Positions 1 to 5,333 of a stretch of 5,333 nt of DNA are shown in pieces. Source of the stretch: an uncultured Planctomycetaceae bacterium (GTDB taxonomy: Bacteria > Planctomycetota > Planctomycetia > Planctomycetales > Planctomycetaceae); the NCBI GenBank assembly GCA_937952455.1, contig CALFYU010000578.1:1-5333 (forward strand), read 5' to 3'. The translations under genes and the position numbers were made by a program. The notes under the pieces are model-generated. The model saw only the letters and a list, made by a program, of their open reading frames with translations, was not told where the DNA came from and did not search any database. Numbering within the stretch: the stretch's first letter is position 1; each line of letters opens with the position of its first letter.

Positions 1-523
1 CCGGAAACGGTTTGCCAGACGGAGCACCAAAGGCGAGCGGGTTAGTGGATAGACGAGGCTCACACCCGCCGAACGGGGCGACCCACTGCCCTGCCCCGCC
101 GGCGTTCGCCATCGCCAATCCGATCATACCGGCCTGCGCCGCCATCTCCACGTAGGTCCCCAATCGACCCGAATGATTTGCGTTTCTCAGCGTGACGGCT
201 GCCACGCTGGATGTGCGTGCTTTGTCAATTGCCAACTGCATTGCATCGTGACAGGCGACCTGTCCGAAGACGCCCGAGCCGTCGACGATACCGCCGCACT
301 CCCAGGCATCGATGATTTGCATCTGTTGCCGCGGCCGGATTCTCCCCGCATCGATCTCCTCCACGTACTGCACGAGTCGCATGGCCCCGTGCGAATCGTG
401 ACCGGCCAAATTGGCGTCGATCAGATGTTGGGCGACGATCGATGCATCCCGCACGTCCGTACCGGCGGCACGAAAGACGTCGAACAGGAACCGCTGGAGG
501 TCTTGGCTATCAAAAGTCGGCAT
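1..523 (-). CDS. Malate/L-lactate dehydrogenase-like oxidoreductase (Ldh_2 family), N-terminal part
   Basis: This is the first 174 residues of an NAD(P)-dependent 2-hydroxyacid dehydrogenase of the Ldh_2 family (YlbC/YbiC/AllD/sulfolactate dehydrogenase type, unrelated to classical Rossmann lactate dehydrogenase). It would reversibly oxidise a 2-hydroxy acid to a 2-keto acid in the cytoplasm. The family's usual length is about 330-360 residues, so roughly half is missing beyond the window edge. Visible family motifs are GHDSHGAMRL (residues 41-50, with the conserved Ser44-His45-Gly46), NANHSGRLGTY (114-124, His117) and RLSTNPLAFGAP (157-168). The start is well fixed: an in-frame TGA lies at 569-571 and the ATG at 523 is the only ATG after it. 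There is no clear Shine-Dalgarno site. The gene follows a probable terminator (587-667), so it may be transcribed separately from the operon upstream. The substrate (malate, lactate, ureidoglycolate, sulfolactate or a sugar acid) cannot be told apart here. Confidence 0.9.
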   Translation of the reverse strand, partial: MPTFDSQDLQRFLFDVFRAAGTDVRDASIVAQHLIDANLAGHDSHGAMRLVQYVEEIDAGRIRPRQQMQIIDAWECGGIVDGSGVFGQVACHDAMQLAIDKARTSSVAAVTLRNANHSGRLGTYVEMAAQAGMIGLAMANAGGAGQWVAPFGGCEPRLSTNPLAFGAPSGKPFP

Positions 524-586
524 GCGGTTTGTCGCGTCTTGATATTTGTCGTTACGGCAGAATCGTATTCAGGTTGTTGTACGTCG

Positions 587-667
587 AAAAAAAGGATCGC
601 GCAAAGACGCATGGAAAACAAAGTTTGTTCCACACGACCTTCTTGGCGTCATTGCGACTTTGCGCGA
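587..667 (-). terminator. Probable intrinsic terminator of the BKACE-DUF1501 operon
   Basis: On the minus strand, 66 bases after the DUF1501 stop codon, an imperfect inverted repeat pairs 649-667 with 597-615. The stem is 19 base pairs long with 16 Watson-Crick pairs; mismatches are at 607/657, 612/652 and 613/651. The loop is 33 bases (616-648). The 3' arm is followed after three bases (TCC) by seven consecutive T residues (593 down to 587), the layout of a Rho-independent terminator. The outer ten pairs, TCGCGCAAAG with CTTTGCGCGA, are perfect. The long loop is unusual for a terminator and lowers confidence. The hairpin coincides with a repeat element that has a second copy near 4990-5054, so it may be a mobile hairpin that happens to serve as a terminator. 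Confidence 0.55.
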
Positions 668-673
668 GTTTTT
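597..673. repeat. Intergenic hairpin repeat, copy A (8-base modular units)
   Basis: The right arm is three 8-base units in tandem on the plus strand, tcttggcg, tcattgcg and actttgcg (641-664), followed by cgagttttt. The left arm holds two units of the same type in opposite orientation, cgcaaaga and cgcatgga (600-615). Bases 646-673 match copy B at 5026-5053 in 24 of 28 positions, in the same orientation. Both copies lie between genes, one after DUF1501 and one before BKACE. A weaker resemblance continues to the right, with both copies ending near the shared string cgacgcac (711-718 and 5094-5101). Short intergenic repeats of this general look are common in environmental bacterial genomes, but no family assignment is made. 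Confidence 0.7.
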
Positions 674-733
674 GTCGATTCTTTTTCTTATGACGTTAAA
701 CGGTCCGTTGCGACGCACATGCTGAAACCGGCG

Positions 734-2149
734 TTATGCCAACAGCCCCTGAACCGGAGTTCCCGTACAGGTGCGGATCGCGCGGCCTTGGAGGTCGTGA
801 AGTTCGAAGTCTTCCGGGACGCCCAATAAATGAAAGATCGTTTGTGTCAAATCGGGCGGCGTCACCGGGGCCTGTGCCACCTCGCCGGCGATGCGGTCCG
901 AGGCTCCATAGATTGCTCCACCAGTAATGCCCGCGCCGGCCATTATTATCGATTGCACTTGCGGCCAATGGTCGCGTCCCGCTTCGGGATTGATACGCGG
1001 CGACCGGCCAAATTCCCCCATCACGACCACGAGCGTGTCGTCCAGCATGCCCTTGGCAGACAAATCGTGAAACAGCGCGGACAAGGCCCGGTCTGTCGGC
1101 GGCACCAAACGATTTCGCATATGGTGATAGATCCGCCCATGCGAATCATATTCGCCGCCGCCGGCGCCGGCAGGTGTCGGGTCGATCCAATAGATGGTGA
1201 CCAGCGGGATATCCGCTTCGCTCAGCCGCCGCGCCAACAACAGTCCCTGGCCAAACAGATGCCGACCATACCGGTCGCGGAGTTCGTCCGGCTCGCGGCT
1301 CAAATCCATCGCTTGGCTGAACCTCCGTGACTGCAACAGGGAGAATGCCTGGTCGTAAAACATGTCCAATCCGTCGACGCCGCCGGCAGCCTCTGCTGTG
1401 GTTTGGGGGCTTAATTGCCGCAATAAACTGCGACGGTCATCCAGCCGATCGAGGTTCATACCAGGGGGGATGGAAATCGCGGGGGCGGTGAAGGCAGCCG
1501 TCTGTTTGTTCCCCTGGATGACGAATGGGTCATGAGTGCGGCCGAGGAATCCTGCATTTTGGCCGGCCCAAATGCCCGTCACCGGCGGCGCCCGAAACAG
1601 CATGGGGAGCGTGACAAACGGCGGCAAGGCATTTTGCCAGCCGCGAACGAGCGAAACGACCGAGCCCATGTGTGGGTGGTCACTGGGCAGCGCTTCGGTC
1701 TGATCGACCTTGGGCGTGTTGTGCACAGTACCGGTGAGCATCGTGTAGACGCCGGTCGTATGCACTGAGCAGGGATGCGTAACAGAACGAACAATCTTGA
1801 ATTTGTCGGTCTGCTGCGCAGCGAGCGGCAATAGCTCGCAGATCTGCGTGCCCGGAACAATTGTCGGAATGGGACTGAGCTCACCGCGAATTTCCGTTGA
1901 GGCATGCGGTTTCATATCCCACATGTCGATTTGCGATGGACCGCCGTTGAGGAATACGAGGATGCAGCGTTTGGCACGGCCGAATTTCGGAGATGCGTTT
2001 TGCGTTGAGAACGATCTCGCCCGTAACAATTGAGGAGCCGTCAACCCGATGCCCCCGAGCGCGCCGAGTTGCAAAAGGCGGCGACGACACACCCGATTGT
2101 TCAAAGAGAACAACCGCCCAAAATCGGTCGATGGTGTTTGATGCGACAT
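734..2149 (-). CDS. DUF1501 family protein, Tat-exported, alkaline phosphatase/sulfatase-like fold
   Basis: A complete 471-residue protein of the DUF1501 family, within the usual 400-500 residues. The family is related to the alkaline phosphatase/sulfatase superfamily and is highly multiplied in planctomycetes, but its reaction is largely uncharacterised. An N-terminal twin-arginine signal is visible: CRRRLLQLG (21-29), then a short hydrophobic stretch to about residue 42, which predicts folded export across the cytoplasmic membrane. Family motifs are FLNGGPSQIDMWDMKP (66-81), EYDSHGR (333-339) and GEFGRSPRINPEAGRDHW (378-395). The acidic and His residues of these motifs (Asp75, Glu379, Asp393, His394) are candidate metal ligands. 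The gene starts 24 bases after the alcohol dehydrogenase stop and is the last of a four-gene run. No clear Shine-Dalgarno site precedes the ATG. DUF1501 genes often pair with PSD1/DUF1549-DUF1553 cytochrome-like genes, but none is in this window. The role in this pathway is unknown. Confidence 0.93.
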   Translation of the reverse strand: MSHQTPSTDFGRLFSLNNRVCRRRLLQLGALGGIGLTAPQLLRARSFSTQNASPKFGRAKRCILVFLNGGPSQIDMWDMKPHASTEIRGELSPIPTIVPGTQICELLPLAAQQTDKFKIVRSVTHPCSVHTTGVYTMLTGTVHNTPKVDQTEALPSDHPHMGSVVSLVRGWQNALPPFVTLPMLFRAPPVTGIWAGQNAGFLGRTHDPFVIQGNKQTAAFTAPAISIPPGMNLDRLDDRRSLLRQLSPQTTAEAAGGVDGLDMFYDQAFSLLQSRRFSQAMDLSREPDELRDRYGRHLFGQGLLLARRLSEADIPLVTIYWIDPTPAGAGGGEYDSHGRIYHHMRNRLVPPTDRALSALFHDLSAKGMLDDTLVVVMGEFGRSPRINPEAGRDHWPQVQSIIMAGAGITGGAIYGASDRIAGEVAQAPVTPPDLTQTIFHLLGVPEDFELHDLQGRAIRTCTGTPVQGLLA

Positions 2150-2173
2150 AGTCCGGTCCGCTCGCTAAGGCAT

Positions 2174-3199
2174 TCAGGTGACGGAAATCACAACTCGGCC
2201 GTGAACAGCACCGTTGCGGACGAGCGACAGTGCCTCGTTGATCTGTTCCAACGGGAGCGTACGCGCGATGTGCGGCCGTATGATGCCGGCGGAGATGAAA
2301 TCCAATGCGTCGATTGCATCCTGGCGGCCGCCGTTGCGGGAACCGATAATTTGCAGTTCGCGTTGTGCGATCTGAATCGTGTCGACCGCCGGAAACTCGG
2401 ACTCCTCGCCGATCACGATGATCCGCCCTCCGCGTGCGACCACCTCTGCCGCTGCTTTCATCGTGTTGGACAAACCGACCATTTCAAAAACACAGTCTAC
2501 GCCGTCGCGGCCGCCTTGGCAAAAGTTGCGAATGCGGTCGCCTGCTCTTGGCTCGTCGAACTTGATCACCAAGTCGGCACCGGCATGGACGGCCAACTGC
2601 AAACTGTCCGCCGAGCGGCTGAGGGCAATGGTCTTGACGCCGGCGTGCTTCAGGAGTTGCACCAGCATCAAACCGATGCCCCCCGCTCCCAACACGACGG
2701 CGCTGTCGCCAGCTTGCAATCCGGATTTGCGGTACGCGTGCACTGCTGTGATGACGGCGCAACTGGCCAGCCCCCCAGCATCGAACGGAACGTCGCCGGG
2801 AAGCGGAAGCAGATTACGGGCGGGTGCGGTGAAGTACTCCGCAAACCCACCGGGGAGCGTCACTCCGATAATGCCTTTGAGGTGCGACGCTTGGGCGTGT
2901 TGGCCGGCGCGGGTGTAACGGCAATCTCCGCTGCTGACAAACAAGTGCGGCACGACGCGCTGTCCCACCTTCACATCGTCAACGTCGCGGCCGACTTCCA
3001 GCACGACGCCCGCCGGTTCGTGTCCCGGAATGTGCGGCAATGCAGGGACATAGGCCAAGCCATCCTGAATATGCAGGTCGGTGCGACAGATTCCGCACGT
3101 CCGTGTTTGGACCAATACCTCGTCGGAGGCGAACACCGGATCAGCGACTTCTTCAATGACCAGCGGCTGCCCAATCTGATGGAGGCGTGCGGCTTTCAT
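2174..3199 (-). CDS. Zinc-type medium-chain alcohol dehydrogenase lacking most structural-zinc cysteines
   Basis: A 341-residue NAD(P)-dependent medium-chain dehydrogenase/reductase that would oxidise an alcohol, polyol or hydroxy acid in the cytoplasm. The N-terminal GroES-like catalytic domain (about 1-150) carries the catalytic zinc ligands: Cys35 in CGICRTD, His60 with Glu61 in GHEPAG, and Cys147 in ASCAVITAVHAY. The Rossmann domain has the dinucleotide motif GAGGIG (171-176). The structural-zinc lobe is altered: the four positions that are normally Cys are Ser90, Cys93, Thr96 and Ala104, with spacing exactly conserved, so that zinc is probably not bound. The start at 3199 is preferred over an upstream ATG at 3286 because GAGG sits 8 bases before it, it gives the normal family length, the family sequence begins at MKAARLHQIG, and it removes a 64-base overlap with the preceding gene. 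The gene lies 23 bases after the isomerase stop and 24 before DUF1501. The exact substrate is not evident. Confidence 0.93.
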   Translation of the reverse strand: MKAARLHQIGQPLVIEEVADPVFASDEVLVQTRTCGICRTDLHIQDGLAYVPALPHIPGHEPAGVVLEVGRDVDDVKVGQRVVPHLFVSSGDCRYTRAGQHAQASHLKGIIGVTLPGGFAEYFTAPARNLLPLPGDVPFDAGGLASCAVITAVHAYRKSGLQAGDSAVVLGAGGIGLMLVQLLKHAGVKTIALSRSADSLQLAVHAGADLVIKFDEPRAGDRIRNFCQGGRDGVDCVFEMVGLSNTMKAAAEVVARGGRIIVIGEESEFPAVDTIQIAQRELQIIGSRNGGRQDAIDALDFISAGIIRPHIARTLPLEQINEALSLVRNGAVHGRVVISVT

Positions 3200-3207
3200 G
3201 TGTCGAT

Positions 3208-3217
3208 CCTCGCCTCC
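3208..3217 (-). promoter_or_regulatory. Ribosome binding site deciding the alcohol dehydrogenase start
   Basis: On the minus strand GGAGGCGAGG lies in the short gap after the isomerase stop. The second GAGG (3211-3208) ends 8 bases before the ATG at 3199, a normal spacing, while the first GGAGG is 13 bases away. This supports the 341-residue start over the longer reading frame from 3286. Confidence 0.65.
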
Positions 3218-3222
3218 AGCCG

Positions 3223-4041
3223 CTATCGTGCGCGTGCCAACCGTTGTTCCACGTTGCGGAGATACAAAGCGCTCCGCCGCGCGCAATCCTCGAGCAGCGG
3301 ATTGTTGAAGACGTCACTGGTGATTGTGCCCGAAAACTCATTCGTTGCCAATTCCTCGACGATCGACGTCAAATCGAGGTCACCGTCCCCGGGCGCGAGA
3401 TGTTGCGCGTACGTCCGTCGATCGCCATCGGAAAAATGAATGTGCGAAATCCGCGATCCCAGTTCGCGGATCGACTGCACATACGTGTCGGGCTGGCCGA
3501 CGCCGTAGTGGCAGCAATCGTAGAGAATTCCGACTGTGCCGGGAGCGCATCCCGCCGAGACGCCGTCGATGAAGTCGATTGCCCACGAGTTCTGCATACT
3601 CAGCGTATCCGGATGCGGTTCGAACACGAGCCGCAAGCCTTTTGTATCGCACAACTCGGCGACATGCCGGAACATCTCGACATTCCTGTTGAGGCACTGC
3701 TTCGGACTGCGATCCCCATTGACTTGCTGCCAGGGATCGTGGCTGATCACCATTCCCAGGTTCATCTCGACCGCCCACTGTATCGCGCGTCGGAAGTCGG
3801 CCATGGTTTCTTCGAAGGCCGTGTAGGGATCAACGTCGACCCAGCAATCGAATCCGTACAGCCCCAAGCCCATTTCCGCGGTCCATTCGGTGAACCGCCG
3901 TCGAGTGCTTTCGCTCGTTAGCTTTTCATAGAAGTGCGGCCGCGACAACTCGAGCATGTCAAAACCGGCGTCGAGCACGAGCCGACAGATCGACTCGATG
4001 CAGGGGAACTCTCGAAAACTAACGGCGTTTATGCAGGGCAT
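3223..4041 (-). CDS. Sugar phosphate isomerase/epimerase-like TIM-barrel protein
   Basis: A 272-residue protein of the xylose isomerase-like TIM-barrel/AP endonuclease 2 superfamily, of normal length for the group. Such enzymes use a divalent metal to isomerise or epimerise sugars, keto-sugars or inositol derivatives in the cytoplasm; some are dehydratases. Candidate metal-site motifs in order are Glu141 in VFEPHPD, Asp175 and His178 in LYDCCHYG, and His200/His202 in SHIHFSD. The loop HLAPGDGDLDL (214-224) is typical. The final Glu seen at the end of many family members seems replaced by Asp243 in GTITSDVF, which is a tentative alignment. The ATG at 4041 is five bases after the BKACE stop (TAG CCACC ATG), with AAGGG nine bases upstream, so translation is probably coupled. 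An upstream ATG at 4245 is rejected because it would overlap the BKACE gene by about 200 bases and adds a non-family, Arg-rich leader. The substrate is unknown. Confidence 0.88.
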   Translation of the reverse strand: MPCINAVSFREFPCIESICRLVLDAGFDMLELSRPHFYEKLTSESTRRRFTEWTAEMGLGLYGFDCWVDVDPYTAFEETMADFRRAIQWAVEMNLGMVISHDPWQQVNGDRSPKQCLNRNVEMFRHVAELCDTKGLRLVFEPHPDTLSMQNSWAIDFIDGVSAGCAPGTVGILYDCCHYGVGQPDTYVQSIRELGSRISHIHFSDGDRRTYAQHLAPGDGDLDLTSIVEELATNEFSGTITSDVFNNPLLEDCARRSALYLRNVEQRLARAR

Positions 4042-4046
4042 GGTGG

Positions 4047-4931
4047 CTAACCCTTGGGCCAGATCACTTGCCGCGCCTCGTCCGGGCTGGCAACCTCGCG
4101 TCCCAGTTCGCGAGAAATCCTGGCAATCTTCTCCACAAGTTCGGCGTTGCTCTTTGCGTATTCTCCAGCGGAAAGGAACGGATTGTCCTCCATGCCAACC
4201 CGTACGTGTCCGCCAAGAATGATGGCGACGGTGAGAATCTTCCACTGCTCCGCGGGGTCCATCACGCTGGTGTTGTACAAAAACCCCTCGGGCAGATGGT
4301 GGTGATTGTAGAGCATGGCCTCGGCCGTTGGCGGAGTGTAGCTACCGCCGCGCCAGCCGAGAAAGAACGTGATCCACACCGGCGGTTTGAGTAGGCCCTT
4401 CTGAAGCATCCGCTGCGCGTTCCAGACGCCGCCGTAGTGAAAACATTCCGCTTCGATCTTTACTCCCAATTCGCCGGTGACGCGGCAATACTCTTCGAGT
4501 TCCGGGCGGTTATGCAGCCCATACAACTCGACCGGCTCGCGTCCGGGTTCATAGTCAAAACATTCATCGTGCGGATTGAAACAGGTCGAAATCATGTCGG
4601 GCCGCTGGTCGATCATCAGTTCCTTCCGCTGTGGAAAGCGTCCGTTGGCGATGCCGTATTGGATGATCGGTCTGGCTGTGCATCCGTCGTAGATATCCTG
4701 CCGCAACTTGGCCCAACCGGGAATGTCGAGATCGGACAGCCGCGTGCCGTCGGCCTGAATCTCTTCATCAATCGTATACGGCCCGTGCAAATGGCAGATG
4801 CTGGCGCCGGCATTGACGGACCGGACATATTCCCGCGCGACTTCGTCATAACCTTGTGGTGTGGGATTATGCGGATTGCTGGGATAGGCCATCGTCGAAT
4901 CGCACGTGACAGTGATGATCAACTTGTCCAT
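4047..4931 (-). CDS. Beta-keto acid cleavage enzyme (BKACE, DUF849)
   Basis: A 294-residue protein of the BKACE/DUF849 family, a zinc-dependent TIM-barrel enzyme. Characterised members such as 3-keto-5-aminohexanoate cleavage enzyme (Kce) condense a beta-keto acid with acetyl-CoA and cleave it to acetoacetate and a new acyl-CoA. The N-terminus DKLIITVTC matches the usual first strand. The zinc ligands are His47 and His49 (CHLHGP) and Glu248 in GGHVRVGMEDN, with Arg244 and Asp249 as expected active-site residues. The loop after HLH reads Gly-Pro where many characterised members have an Arg nearby, suggesting a divergent substrate group. The start at 4931 is preferred over the in-frame ATG at 4961: GGAAG lies 10 bases before 4931, nothing similar precedes 4961, and the extra ten residues are not family-like. 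It is the first gene of a four-gene run and probably sets its pathway, breakdown of a beta-keto acid. The in vivo substrate cannot be deduced. Confidence 0.93.
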   Translation of the reverse strand: MDKLIITVTCDSTMAYPSNPHNPTPQGYDEVAREYVRSVNAGASICHLHGPYTIDEEIQADGTRLSDLDIPGWAKLRQDIYDGCTARPIIQYGIANGRFPQRKELMIDQRPDMISTCFNPHDECFDYEPGREPVELYGLHNRPELEEYCRVTGELGVKIEAECFHYGGVWNAQRMLQKGLLKPPVWITFFLGWRGGSYTPPTAEAMLYNHHHLPEGFLYNTSVMDPAEQWKILTVAIILGGHVRVGMEDNPFLSAGEYAKSNAELVEKIARISRELGREVASPDEARQVIWPKG

Positions 4932-4989
4932 CGAGGGCTTTCTTCCAGTCAGGTCGGGCATATCGCAATTTTAAAGATTCTCACAAAAT

Positions 4990-5054
4990 CCTCGCATGGA
5001 ACCATCTTTACCGGCTTCTTTCTCCGCGTCTTTGCGTCTCTGCGCGAGGTTTTC
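4990..5054. repeat. Intergenic hairpin repeat, copy B (degenerate left arm)
   Basis: The right arm consists of three perfect-register 8-base units on the plus strand, tctccgcg, tctttgcg and tctctgcg (5021-5044), followed by cgaggtttt. Bases 5026-5053 match copy A (646-673) in 24 of 28 positions. The left arm retains one inverted unit, cgcatgga (4993-5000), identical to that of copy A (608-615), but outside it the pairing has decayed. On the minus strand the left arm is followed by a short four-T run, so it would be at most a weak terminator. It lies between the GntR-type gene and the BKACE start, that is, in the leader of the operon. Confidence 0.65.
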
Positions 5055-5084
5055 TTTTATTAGGAGCATCTTTCGTACGGTAAA

Positions 5085-5102
5085 GGTGCGTCGCGACGCA
5101 CC
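5085..5102 (-). terminator. 18-base perfect palindrome after the GntR gene; weak terminator or operator
   Basis: The string ggtgcgtcgcgacgcacc reads the same on both strands over all 18 bases. It begins 16 bases after the regulator's TAG stop at 5119-5121. As RNA it would form a 7-pair GC-rich stem with a CGCG loop, followed on the minus strand by only TTT, so as an intrinsic terminator it is weak. A perfect palindrome upstream of the operon and next to a GntR-type gene could instead be an operator, although FCD-family operators are often shorter and more AT-rich. The function is undecided; the palindrome itself is certain. Confidence 0.5.
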
Positions 5103-5118
5103 GTCTATTTGATCGCGC

Positions 5119-5333
5119 CTAAATGGCGGACAACTGCAATTCCATGGAACGCACACAATGTTCGCGCATCGTGCGCTCGGCCATATCGACGTCGCGTGAC
5201 AAGAGTGCATCGGCGATCTGGATGTGTTGTCGCGGCGGCCGTTTGGTGTTGTACGCTAAAATACTGCCGTGTGCCAACATCCGGACCAATTGGTTCGCTC
5301 GTAAAGCGTACAACAAACAATCCGCGAAGCTAG
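5119..5333 (-). CDS. GntR-family (FadR-type) transcriptional regulator, C-terminal FCD domain, partial
   Basis: These are the last 70 residues of a regulator whose N-terminal part lies beyond the window. The frame is open from the edge to the TAG at 5119-5121. The segment matches the end of an FCD ligand-binding domain: RPPRQHIQIADALLSRD followed by AERTMREHCVRSMELQL, the usual final helices with a conserved His on each side of the RD motif, residues that in this family often bind a metal ion near the ligand. Members have an N-terminal winged-helix DNA-binding domain of the GntR type, not visible here, and typically sense organic acids such as lactate, glucarate, gluconate or fatty acyl-CoA. 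It is transcribed toward the BKACE operon with a 187-base gap and is a natural candidate for its regulator. An alternative, that it controls genes further right, cannot be excluded. Confidence 0.82.
   Translation of the reverse strand, partial: SFADCLLYALRANQLVRMLAHGSILAYNTKRPPRQHIQIADALLSRDVDMAERTMREHCVRSMELQLSAI

Noticed and set aside
173..829. Plus-strand open frame of 218 codons across the Ldh_2 start and the 524-733 gap
   Set aside because: It runs antisense to clear family motifs of the Ldh_2 and DUF1501 genes, crosses the hairpin repeat and terminator, and its translation resembles no family.
3200..3286. Longer alcohol dehydrogenase with a 29-residue leader from 3286
   Set aside because: It overlaps the isomerase end by 64 bases, whereas the 3199 start has GAGG at 8 bases and begins with the usual family N-terminus.
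2030..3439. Plus-strand open frame of 469 codons opposite the alcohol dehydrogenase and parts of both neighbours
   Set aside because: It has no recognisable domain, crosses three real genes and their gaps, and is rich in Arg, His and Cys. It is the typical antisense shadow of GC-rich coding sequence.
3187..3921. Plus-strand open frame of 244 codons opposite the isomerase gene
   Set aside because: It is the antisense of a well supported TIM-barrel gene, with no independent motif or ribosome binding site.
4042..4245. Longer isomerase with a 68-residue N-terminal extension
   Set aside because: It would overlap the BKACE gene by about 200 bases, the extension is Arg-rich and not family-like, and a good start with AAGGG lies at 4041.
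4964..4971. TTTAAAAT on the minus strand as a -10 element for the BKACE operon
   Set aside because: No acceptable -35 box was found at 16-18 bases upstream, so the promoter call is not supported by the sequence alone.
5021..5044. Three 8-base tandem units as the start of a CRISPR array or minisatellite
   Set aside because: The units are too short, have no spacers and number only three; they belong to the right arm of the hairpin repeat.

Overview
The window looks like part of a planctomycete (Planctomycetota) chromosome. The basis is a Tat-signal DUF1501 protein, a TIM-barrel sugar-phosphate isomerase/epimerase-like protein and a BKACE (DUF849) enzyme lying together, in moderately GC-rich DNA with inconsistent Shine-Dalgarno sites. 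This taxonomic call is an inference from gene content; no phylogenetic marker is present.

All six genes supported here lie on the minus strand, so the reading order runs from right to left. At the right edge is the C-terminal part of a GntR-family regulator with an FCD ligand-binding domain (ends at 5119). A 187-base gap follows, holding an 18-base perfect palindrome and a diverged hairpin repeat. Next comes a compact four-gene run: BKACE/DUF849 (4931-4047), a TIM-barrel isomerase/epimerase (4041-3223, 5 bases after the previous stop), a zinc-type medium-chain alcohol dehydrogenase (3199-2174, 23-base gap) and a Tat-exported DUF1501 protein (2149-734, 24-base gap). A 210-base gap follows, carrying a better preserved copy of the hairpin repeat. 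On the minus strand its 3' arm runs directly into a seven-T tract, so it looks like the intrinsic terminator of the operon. The left edge holds the N-terminal 174 residues of a malate/L-lactate dehydrogenase-like (Ldh_2) oxidoreductase, which runs off the window.

Taken together this reads as a catabolic locus: a FadR/GntR-type sensor, two NAD(P)-linked dehydrogenases, a possible isomerase/epimerase and a beta-keto acid cleavage enzyme. A plausible scheme is oxidation (and perhaps epimerisation) of a hydroxy or sugar-derived acid to a beta-keto acid, which the BKACE enzyme then cleaves with acetyl-CoA. The substrate cannot be read from the sequence. Points worth a second look are the alcohol dehydrogenase lacking three of its four structural-zinc cysteines, a pair of hairpin repeats built from 8-base units flanking the operon, and an exported DUF1501 protein inside an otherwise cytoplasmic pathway operon. 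No stretch over 300 bases lacks a gene. I see no tRNA, rRNA, CRISPR array or transposase.
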